The notes beneath the pieces were generated by a model. That model made no database searches. It saw only the letters and a program-made list of their open reading frames with translations, and was not told where the DNA came from. A program made the position numbers and the translations under genes. Source: DATKEJ01 sp963768715 (lineage in GTDB: Bacteria > Bacteroidota > Rhodothermia > Rhodothermales > DATKEJ01). From it: 64,000 nt of DNA. The stretch spans positions 294,990 to 358,989 of the forward strand of contig CAVYJC010000004.1 in NCBI GenBank assembly GCA_963768715.1. Direction: 5' to 3'. Positions 35,152-43,006 of the stretch are shown piece after piece (positions within the stretch are counted from its first letter, which is position 1; each line of letters opens with the position of its first letter).

Positions 35152-35811
35152 TTATGACCCTTCCGAATCTTCGTGCTCCTCGTGCTCTTCGTGCTCCTTG
35201 TGCTCCTCGTAGAGCTGACCCTGGGGATCTTTAGCTCCCGGAGGATTCGATCCCGCGATGGATCGAATAAACGCCAGTACCTGTGCCCGCTGTTCCGGAG
35301 TTAGTACGTTGGCCCATGGGGCCATGCCTTTTTCGACGACACCATTCGTGATGACATTGTAGATGTCTTCGTTCTTATTGCCATGCAGCCAGTAATTGTC
35401 TGTCAGATTGGGACCGATGATGCCCTGGCCCTTGTCTCCGTGGCAAGGCAGGCAGTAGGTGTGGAAAAGGCCGGATCCGGCCTCGACTTGCGCCGGGTTG
35501 CCGACATACTCTTCCAGTTTCGCTTCATCGAACACGACAACGGGATTCTCCTCCTCGTAGGCGGCCCGCATCGCCATGAGCTCGGCCTCGCTCGCTTTGA
35601 GATCGTCCTCGTACGTCGGAATGAAATGGAAGACGTGAATCCCCAATACGTAAACGATGCCGAATATGACTGTCGCGATGAACAGCCATGACCACCAGCC
35701 CGGCATGGGATTGTCGTATTCCTGGATGCCGTCGTATTCGTGTCCGGGTATGATTTCCCCTGTCGGCTTGTCGTTCTCGGGGCCCGATTTAGATTGATCC
35801 TGCATATTCAT
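35152..35811 (-). CDS. ccoP: cbb3-type cytochrome oxidase subunit CcoP, mono-haem form
   Basis: 219 residues. The N-terminal GHEYDGIQEYDNPMPGWW and the membrane helix WLFIATVIFGIVYVLG are standard CcoP. Only one haem c site (CLPCH) is present, with the distal Met in GMAPWAN, where proteobacterial CcoP has two haems. The C-terminus is an acidic His-rich tail built from EHEEHEE-type repeats. Its start overlaps the ccoQ stop in an ATGA. Confidence 0.92.
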   Translation of the reverse strand: MNMQDQSKSGPENDKPTGEIIPGHEYDGIQEYDNPMPGWWSWLFIATVIFGIVYVLGIHVFHFIPTYEDDLKASEAELMAMRAAYEEENPVVVFDEAKLEEYVGNPAQVEAGSGLFHTYCLPCHGDKGQGIIGPNLTDNYWLHGNKNEDIYNVITNGVVEKGMAPWANVLTPEQRAQVLAFIRSIAGSNPPGAKDPQGQLYEEHKEHEEHEEHEDSEGS

Positions 35812-36005
35812 GGTGAATCGACACTATTCGAATCTTGATAATGCTCTTTCGGTTCGTCCAGCGGAATATTCTTGGCGTGGTCGCGCTCCTTCTTCGAGAT
35901 GGTAAACACGCGAATCAGGATCACGATGAACGTGACGATGAAGGCAACGAGGCCGATTTGGGCCAGCATGCCCGTTTCGAGCGCCCTGAAGACATCTTTC
36001 CACAT
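35808..36005 (-). CDS. ccoQ: cbb3 oxidase small subunit CcoQ-like
   Basis: 65 residues with one membrane helix (LVAFIVTFIVILIRVFT) and a charged, disordered end. It lies between ccoO and ccoP, which is the usual place of ccoQ, and overlaps ccoP by 4 bp. The sequence of CcoQ is weakly conserved, so the name rests on size, topology and position. Confidence 0.78.
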   Translation of the reverse strand: MWKDVFRALETGMLAQIGLVAFIVTFIVILIRVFTISKKERDHAKNIPLDEPKEHYQDSNSVDSP

Positions 36006-36031
36006 GGGTTGGTGCAGTTATGGGCGTCCGG

Positions 36032-36757
36032 TTACATCCCCGCCTTGAGATCCGTGCCCAGACGCTGCAGATAGGCAACGACGGCGACGATTTCCTTGTC
36101 CGCCAGACCAGTGGGTCCGCCCTGGGCTTCCACGCGCGAGGCGATTTCACGGGCCTGGGTCTGCGCATCGGCTATTGCGTGGCTGATTTCTTCGTCGCTG
36201 TATGGCGTGCCCAGATCTTCGAGACCCTCCATTCTAGCAGGAATCGGATCGAGGTCGAGCTTCCAGTCCAGCAGCCAGTAATATCTCGGCATGATGGAAT
36301 TTGGACTGACCTGCCTGGGATCGTCCATGTGCCGGACATGCCACAGGTCGGGATATTTTCCTCCGACGCGCCAGAGGTCGGGTCCGGTACGCTTTGAGCC
36401 CCACAGGAAGGGTCGCTCGTAGACCGACTCGCCCGGCTTGTTGTACTCGCCGTAGCGTTCGATCTCGTCGCGGAAGGGACGGACCATCTGTGAGTGGCAG
36501 TTATTGCAGCCTTCGCGGATATAGATGTCGCGTCCGGCCAGCTCCAGCGGTGTGTACGGTTTGACGGTGCTTATTCGCGGTATCTGGCTCTTCACAAGGA
36601 CCAGCGGGAGGAACTCGACGACTCCGCCCACGAGGATGCCCAGTGTGACGAGGATCGTAAAGACCAAAGGCCAGCCTTCGAGCTTTCGGTGCGTCAGACC
36701 GGATGATTTCGCTTCTTTCATTTCGATCTCAAAGTCTCGGGTGGTCGGAATCGTCAA
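36032..36757 (-). CDS. ccoO: cbb3 oxidase subunit CcoO (mono-haem cytochrome c)
   Basis: 241 residues. An N-terminal membrane helix is followed by YTPLELAGRDIYIREGCNNCHSQMVRPFRDEIERYGEY, the classical CcoO haem c region. WGSKRTGPDLWRVGGKYPDLWHVRHMDDPRQV comes next. It passes electrons to the catalytic subunit. It overlaps the ccoN end by 4 bp (ATGA). Confidence 0.95.
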   Translation of the reverse strand: MTIPTTRDFEIEMKEAKSSGLTHRKLEGWPLVFTILVTLGILVGGVVEFLPLVLVKSQIPRISTVKPYTPLELAGRDIYIREGCNNCHSQMVRPFRDEIERYGEYNKPGESVYERPFLWGSKRTGPDLWRVGGKYPDLWHVRHMDDPRQVSPNSIMPRYYWLLDWKLDLDPIPARMEGLEDLGTPYSDEEISHAIADAQTQAREIASRVEAQGGPTGLADKEIVAVVAYLQRLGTDLKAGM

Positions 36758-38193
36758 GCTGCCGCGATGGACACGGTCGGGTCAGGCAGGTCCTTTGGCC
36801 CCTTGCGGATCGTCATGACCATGTTGACGCCCATAAGGACGACGCCCGTGAAGTAGAGGCTTCCGCCGACGAAACGCAGCCAGTACATGGGCACGATCTG
36901 CACGACGGTCTCGATAAAGTCGGGGTAGAGCAGTCTTCCCGCGTCGTCGAACGCCCGCCACATTAGTCCTTGCGTGATCCCTGCCGTGTAGAGAGGAATC
37001 ACATAGAGAAGCAATCCGATCGTACCGATCCAGAAATGCGTGTTGGCGAGTTTCGGACTCCACAGGTCGCTTCGCCAGAGTCTGGGAAGCAGCCAGTAGA
37101 TCATTCCGAACGTCATAAATCCGTTCCAACCGAGGGCGCCGGCGTGCACGTGGCCGATCGTCCAGTCGGTGTAATGGCTCAGCGCATTCACCGACTTGAC
37201 GGAGAGCATCGGGCCCTCGAACGTCGACATCCCGTAGAACGTGATCCCGATCACGAACATCTTCAGCACGACGCTGTCGCGGAGCTTGTGCCAGGCGCCG
37301 CGGAGTGTGAAGAGACCGTTGATCATGCCGCCCCAGCTCGGCATCCAGAGCATGACCGAGAAGACCATCCCCATCGTCACGGCCCATTCAGGGACGGACG
37401 TGTACTCGAGATGGTGGGGTCCGGCCCAGATGTAGATGAACACCAGCGACCAGAAGTGCACGATGGACAAGCGGTAGGAGAATACGGGCCGCTCAGCCGC
37501 CTTCGGAAGGAAGTAGTACATCAATCCGAGAAACGGCGTCGTCAGGAAGAAAGCGACGGCGTTGTGACCGTACCACCACTGGATGAACGCATCCTGAACA
37601 CCGGCGAAAAGCGGGTAGCTCTTAAAGGCGCCGACAGGCAGCTCGAGGCTGTTGCCGATATGCAGAACGGCGACAGTGATGATCGTCGCGATGTAGAACC
37701 AGAGTGCGACGTACATGTGCTCTTCGCGCCGGTTGCGAAGCGTCATGAAGAAGTTGATCGCGAACACGACCCACACGATCACGATCGCGATATCGATCGG
37801 CCACTCGAGCTCGGCGTACTCCTTCGAGGTGTTGAAGCCGAGCGGCAGGGTGATCGCTGCCGAAACGATGATCAACTGCCAGCCCCAGAAGTGAAACTTG
37901 CTCATCCAGTCGGCATAGAGGCGCGCCTTGCAGAGCCGCTGGGTGGAATAGTAGATCGCCGCGAAGATCGCATTGCCCGCGAAGGCGAAGATGACCGCGT
38001 TGGTGTGCAGCGGCCGCAGGCGGCCGAACGTGAGGTAAGGACCTAGATTGGCCGGCCAGAAGGGCAGCTGGAGGGCAATGAGGAGCCCGACCAGCATTCC
38101 GACAAGGCCCCAGATCGCCGTGGCCAACACGAACATCCGAACGATCTTGTCATCGTAACGGAAGACGTTCGTATCCGACTGGAGCGTCTCCAT
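36754..38193 (-). CDS. ccoN: cbb3 oxidase catalytic subunit CcoN
   Basis: 479 residues with about 12 membrane helices. The haem-copper family landmarks are visible: GRLRPLHTNAVIFAFAGNAIFA, QWWYGHNAVAFFLTTPFLGLMYYFLPK with the CuB histidine, WAGPHHLEYTSVPEW and THWTIGHVHAGALGWNGF-like residues near 350. It is the oxygen-reducing, proton-pumping subunit for microaerobic respiration and the first gene of the operon. Upstream at about 38310-38330 there is a small ACTGT/ACAGT inverted repeat; no clear FNR box was found. Confidence 0.96.
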   Translation of the reverse strand: METLQSDTNVFRYDDKIVRMFVLATAIWGLVGMLVGLLIALQLPFWPANLGPYLTFGRLRPLHTNAVIFAFAGNAIFAAIYYSTQRLCKARLYADWMSKFHFWGWQLIIVSAAITLPLGFNTSKEYAELEWPIDIAIVIVWVVFAINFFMTLRNRREEHMYVALWFYIATIITVAVLHIGNSLELPVGAFKSYPLFAGVQDAFIQWWYGHNAVAFFLTTPFLGLMYYFLPKAAERPVFSYRLSIVHFWSLVFIYIWAGPHHLEYTSVPEWAVTMGMVFSVMLWMPSWGGMINGLFTLRGAWHKLRDSVVLKMFVIGITFYGMSTFEGPMLSVKSVNALSHYTDWTIGHVHAGALGWNGFMTFGMIYWLLPRLWRSDLWSPKLANTHFWIGTIGLLLYVIPLYTAGITQGLMWRAFDDAGRLLYPDFIETVVQIVPMYWLRFVGGSLYFTGVVLMGVNMVMTIRKGPKDLPDPTVSIAAA

Positions 38194-38359
38194 AAGCAGA
38201 TGGATTTGGTGGTTATAAGCATGAATCCTATGCGGTGACCCCAGCCGCGATGGTGGAAAAATAACCTACACCGCCAAAGGATGCTAAAGGTCAGCTCTAT
38301 GCCACCGTCAAAGTACTGTCGATTGTACAGTGGGAGTTGTGGGGGAAAACCCGTAGGGG

Positions 38360-38476
38360 AATTCAAAATTCAAAATTCAGAATGCAGAAGGCAAAGCTGT
38401 TCGAAGTTCGATGTCTGGCCCCGGAGGTTGCTTTGAACCTGGGTCGAACCTCGAATAGAGAACACCGAACCTCGAA
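38360..38476. repeat. Heptanucleotide arrays upstream of the cco operon
   Basis: At 38360-38394 there are AATTCAA, AATTCAA, AATTCAG, AATGCAG, AAGGCAA. A short GTTCGAA, GTTCGAT follows, and at 38435-38476 GAACCTG, GGTCGAA, CCTCGAA, TAGAGAA, CACCGAA, CCTCGAA. Several sequence families share one gap. Confidence 0.82.
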
Positions 38477-38520
38477 CTATTACGGCCTCATCCGCGCCTC
38501 CAATTCCGCCAGCCGGCCCG

Positions 38521-39208
38521 TGCTGACTTAGCGTCTCTCCAACTCGTCGAGACGTGTGGTCAGCGCCGTGATAAGCGCCTGTTGCTCCCTCACCAGCTCA
38601 TACAATCCCTGAATCGCGGCCATTGACACACCCGCGGCATCGATTGTGCCGATATAGCGGTTGTCGTTTCCCAGGTTGAAAGCGTCGAAGAAGTCTTCCG
38701 CCACCGGACCCATATGGCGACCCTCGTCCGAATTCCTGTACTCCCACTCCATGACAGGGACCGCAGCGAGACGTTCCAGGACTCCGTGAGCGTCGACGTT
38801 CTTGAAATTAGTCTTGAATGTCCGGCTGGAACCGTTAGTCCAGACACCACCTGCCGTTACGTGCGCACCGTTACCGTTTCCGCTGTTCGTTCCGACTTCG
38901 AACGGATATGTCGGAGACGCCGTCCCAAGGCCGACGTCACCCGTACCCGCTTCAATGAACAGCGCATTCGAGGCATCTCGGACATTGAAGGACATATCCG
39001 GCCTGCCGTCATTATGGTAGATCACCTTGATGGAGGCGCTTTCCGTTGCGCCCGAATCTGTCTGGGTAAACGCGATGCCGTCGAAATTGCCCCCATGAAT
39101 GTCTCCCACGTTTCTTAGTTCAAGCTGGTAGGCCGGCTCCTCCACGTCGCGCGAGATCGTGAGGCCACGTTTTGGCTTGTTGGTGCCAATCCCCACACCG
39201 CCGGCGGC
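38521..39208. repeat. Long direct repeat, copy 1 (copy 2 at 40986-41673)
   Basis: The 3' part of S74 paralogue 1 is nearly identical to that of paralogue 2 over about 690 bp at a constant offset of 2465 bp with no indels. Only a few substitutions were noticed (for example near 38534 and 39050-39090). The identity drops sharply in the repeat region, which suggests recent duplication or gene conversion. Confidence 0.85.
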
Positions 39209-40557
39209 GCGGACAATGAACTGGTTGGCCGCTGAAGAGAGAAGAGAGTCATTGTTAGTGGTGATCGATCTGTCGTTCCAGACAAAACTACCGTCATGGA
39301 TCGCTCTGGCCTTGTAACCGGCTGCAAAACTGTAGTCTCCTCGCGCATGGTTTGCTTTACCACCCGGGACCGTGGACTGCCGGCCGTCGGCAACGTTTTC
39401 CCATCCCCCGCCCACGAACGACCTGCTCCCGGACGCCACGTTATCCGAACCGCCACCGACAGCGGACCACTGGGCTGCTGCTGTGTTCGTCGTGCCACCT
39501 CCTACCGTGGCCCAGTCTGCACCGGCCGTATTGCTTGTTCCACCACCAACCGTTGAGTAGAGCGATGTCGCGCTATTGCTTCCGCCGCCCCCGACGGTGG
39601 ATCGTTCCCCGGATGCGGCATTGCTGCCACCCCCACCGACCGTTGCTGCAAACTCGGAGGCCGTGTTATCCTCTCCACCGCCAATCGTAGACCGCTGACC
39701 TGTGGCAGAGTTTGAGCTGCCCCCCCTACCGTGGCCCAGTCTGCTCCGGCGGTATTGGAGTCGCCTCCGCTAACAACCGAGCGTTCTCCGGTCGCTGAGT
39801 TCATTCTTCCGCCTGCGATCGTCGCTGCGAATTGGGTCGCGGTGTTGGAGTCGCCTCCCCCTATCGTTGCCCGGGATCCGGATGCCGTGTTATCGGTACC
39901 TCCACCCACAGTCGACCGGTCGCCGTTTGCACTGTTGTAGCTCCCCCCGCCTACCGTGGAGAAAATGTCTCCCGCCTTATTGTCAAATCCGCCGCCGACA
40001 GTACCCCAATCCGACATGACAGAGTCCGGTCCGGCAATCGAACTAGATATGCCGCCACCACCTCCGATCGTTGCGCCCAGTACGCCCGAGGCAACGAAGT
40101 TGTTGGATGCGCCGCCAATCAGATTCGGCGCGCTGCTGGATCCGTCCGATGCATCTACGGCGTAAATCCCTCGCATCCCGAGCGCATAGGATGCGGAGGT
40201 CAACGGGGTGCGAGGCAACATTTCTGCATCTGCGCCTACTTTGATGCCCAAGTCAATCGGTTCGTTGAATGCGACCGTGTCGAGCGGCCACGTCACGCTT
40301 CCTGACAAGATTACGCTGAAAACGCCGTTACTAACCGGAACGCTCGCATGAGTTTGCTCCCAAACCTTTGTCGATCCCTTGTACATGCTGAAGACAAGGG
40401 AGTAGTTGCCGTCACCCACGGGGTCTCCGGCCGTGTCGGTGAGTCTCCCTTGAAACGAGAGCGAATCGGGTGCATTCGGGCCGTGCCATTGCGCAAGGGA
40501 ATCGGTCGAGTAGGCAAACACCAAGAGAAGAACCAGCGTGACAGATAGTGTTTTCAT
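38528..40557 (-). CDS. YadA-head/S74 surface protein, paralogue 1, frameshifted at a G7 tract
   Basis: This is one gene in two frames: 40557 down to about 39726, then to 38528. The N-terminus is a signal peptide followed by a SLSFQGRLTDTAGD domain. Many 14-residue YadA-head-like repeats (GGGxxNxAxGxxATV) come next, then a GSFVWND-type repeat. The C-terminus is an S74 endosialidase-chaperone domain (SRTFKTNFKNVD to a LDELERR coiled end). The break lies in a run of seven G on the coding strand (39720-39726). One added G restores GGGSSNSATGQ and gives about 676 residues. Such proteins form trimeric surface fibres, and S74 domains assist trimer folding and are often cleaved. Confidence 0.82.
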
Positions 40558-40992
40558 CGAACGAGTCGTTGCGTGAGGTGGACGCGGATAATTTTGGACG
40601 AAGCGAGAAATTCAACATTTGGGCCACAGGATGCAAGAAATCGTCTGCTGGCCTACCAAAGCTTTCGGAAGTGGTTTTCGGTTTCCAAGCTGGCGAATCG
40701 CAGACTAGAAGACAGTAGACTCGTGTGGCCTTGCCTTTTGCCCGGATAGGCGGAATATTGATTCAATCAGCGTCGACCTGGCCCAGCATCCGGCAGAAGT
40801 GCGCAGCTATCCACCCTACGGATTTCATTCGGCATGAAAACATTCTTCTGTCTCTCGACTAGCGCCACCTGGCTTCCAACCAGCCTCCAGCAAGGTTTCC
40901 GAAGCGATCACTGGATTCGCGGACCGAAATGCAACGAATCCGTCGGCTCAAACGGGGCCGGCAACTCGAACCGGGGCTTTTCCGGTGCTGAC
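40558..40992. other. Gap between S74 paralogues 1 and 2
   Basis: 435 bp without a convincing gene. It contains a stretch at about 40912-40975 that recurs, slightly changed, at about 42790-42857 just upstream of paralogue 2. The shared stretch includes a GCCGGC/GCCGGC palindrome. It may be a conserved leader or promoter segment of the duplicated unit. Confidence 0.5.
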
Positions 40993-42747
40993 TTAGCGCC
41001 TCTCCAACTCGTCGAGACGTGTGGTCAGCGCCGTGATAAGCGCCTGTTGCTCCCTCACCAGCTCATACAATCCCTGAATCGCGGCCATTGACACACCCGC
41101 GGCATCGATTGTGCCGATATAGCGGTTGTCGTTTCCCAGGTTGAAAGCGTCGAAGAAGTCTTCCGCCACCGGACCCATATGGCGACCCTCGTCCGAATTC
41201 CTGTACTCCCACTCCATGACAGGGACCGCAGCGAGACGTTCCAGGACTCCGTGAGCGTCGACGTTCTTGAAATTAGTCTTGAATGTCCGGCTGGAACCGT
41301 TAGTCCAGACACCACCTGCCGTTACGTGCGCACCGTTACCGTTTCCGCTGTTCGTTCCGACTTCGAACGGATATGTCGGAGACGCCGTCCCAAGGCCGAC
41401 GTCACCCGTACCCGCTTCAATGAACAGCGCATTCGAGGCATCTCGGACATTGAAGGACATATCCGGCCTGCCGTCATTATGGTAGATCACCTTGATGGAG
41501 GCGCTTTCCGTTGCGCCGGAGTCGGTCTGGGTAAAAGCAATGCCGTCGAAATTGCCCCCATGAATGTCTCCCACGTTTCTTAGTTCAAGCTGGTAGGCCG
41601 GCTCCTCCACGTCGCGCGAGATCGTGAGGCCACGTTTTGGCTTGTTGGTGCCAATCCCCACACCGCCCGACGCGCGGAGAATGAACTGATTGTCAGCGGT
41701 GGTTTCGAATATTGTGCCGTCCAATCCGGTCGAATCTGCCCAGACAAATGATCCGTTGTGTGAGGCGTGTGCTTTTCTCCCGGCAGCAAAGGTGAAACTC
41801 TTGAGTGCTCGATTGGCCTCTCCGCCAGGAACGGTGGAATAATGTCCCTGCGCGCGATTCCCGAATCCGCCCCCGATGGATCCGCCCACACCGTTGGCCA
41901 CGTTCTCCACACCACCCAATACGGATGCCGAAGAGGCTTTAGCGTCGTTGTTCTTACCGCCACCCACAACCGCATAATCTCCTCGCGCGGAGTTCTCCTC
42001 ACCGCCAACCATGGCCGCCCAGCCTCCCGCCGCACTGTTTCCTTCACCTCCCCCAATGGTTGCAAACCCCCCAGTGGCGCGGTTGCCGGAACCTCCTCCA
42101 ACGGTCGAGTAGAAGTCTGCCGCCCGGTTATCGGCGCCGCCCCCAACGGTTGCGTCATGATCTCCGGCCACATTTCCTCTGCCACCCGAGACTGTGCCCC
42201 AATCGCCGAGTACGGAATCTGGCACGCCGTTCGGGCCGTCCCAGCCACCTCCGCCACTGATAGTCGCTCCAACTACTCCATTTGCCACATGGTTATTTGG
42301 TGCGCCACCGATCAGATTTGGAGCCTTGTTTGCTCCATCATCCGCCCACACGGCATACATCCCGCGCATGCCGAGTGCATAGGCTGCGGAGGTCAACGGT
42401 GTGCGAGGCGCCATCTCTACATCGGCGCCGACCTTGATGCCCAAATCAATCGGTTCGTTGAATGCGACCGTATCGAGCGGCCAGGTCACGCTTCCTGACA
42501 AGATTACGCTGAAAACGCCGTTACTAACCGGAACGCTCGCATGAGTTTGCTCCCAAACCTTTGTCGATCCCTTGTACATGCTGAAGACAAGGGAGTAGTT
42601 GCCGTCGCCCACGGGATCTCCGGCCGTGTCGGTGAGTCTCCCTTGAAACGAGAGCGAATCGGGTGCTTTCGGGCCGTGCCACTGGGCCGACACGTCCGAA
42701 CTGCAAATCAGGACTGCAAACAGGCCCGCCGTGAGGGTGGTCTTCAT
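40993..42747 (-). CDS. YadA-head/S74 surface protein, paralogue 2 (intact)
   Basis: 584 residues from the ATG at 42747, which opens a signal peptide (MKTTLTAGLFAVLICSSDVSAQ). The domain order is that of paralogue 1: the FQGRLTDTAGDPVGDGNYSL domain, about ten 14-residue head repeats, a FTFAAGRKAHASHNGSFVWAD segment and an identical S74 C-terminus. The upstream part of the open frame (to 43080) has no family pattern. It is divergent from paralogue 3. Confidence 0.85.
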   Translation of the reverse strand: MKTTLTAGLFAVLICSSDVSAQWHGPKAPDSLSFQGRLTDTAGDPVGDGNYSLVFSMYKGSTKVWEQTHASVPVSNGVFSVILSGSVTWPLDTVAFNEPIDLGIKVGADVEMAPRTPLTSAAYALGMRGMYAVWADDGANKAPNLIGGAPNNHVANGVVGATISGGGGWDGPNGVPDSVLGDWGTVSGGRGNVAGDHDATVGGGADNRAADFYSTVGGGSGNRATGGFATIGGGEGNSAAGGWAAMVGGEENSARGDYAVVGGGKNNDAKASSASVLGGVENVANGVGGSIGGGFGNRAQGHYSTVPGGEANRALKSFTFAAGRKAHASHNGSFVWADSTGLDGTIFETTADNQFILRASGGVGIGTNKPKRGLTISRDVEEPAYQLELRNVGDIHGGNFDGIAFTQTDSGATESASIKVIYHNDGRPDMSFNVRDASNALFIEAGTGDVGLGTASPTYPFEVGTNSGNGNGAHVTAGGVWTNGSSRTFKTNFKNVDAHGVLERLAAVPVMEWEYRNSDEGRHMGPVAEDFFDAFNLGNDNRYIGTIDAAGVSMAAIQGLYELVREQQALITALTTRLDELERR

Positions 42748-43006
42748 GGTCTGAGGTGGAATGGTGAATGGACAGCCCGAACAAAATGAGCATTCGCGGA
42801 CCGGAATGCAACGAATCCGCCGGCTCCAACGGGGCCGGCAACTCGAACCGGCGCCTGACCGATGAAGGCGAACACGCCCGCGACGTTGCCGGGTTCGGAT
42901 CGCCAAAATCTCAATGTCTTTTCGTACCTTTTCAGACAATCCATTCCTACGCCCGCGGTCAGGCAGATCGACCCGGGTTCCTCCTCCACGTAGACCTCTT
43001 CTCGCT

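Noticed and set aside
34196..35212. 338-codon plus-strand frame
   Set aside because: Antisense to ccoG, composition typical of a shadow frame.
36970..38046. 358-codon plus-strand frame
   Set aside because: Antisense to ccoN, low-complexity Arg/His/Glu-rich, no family signal.
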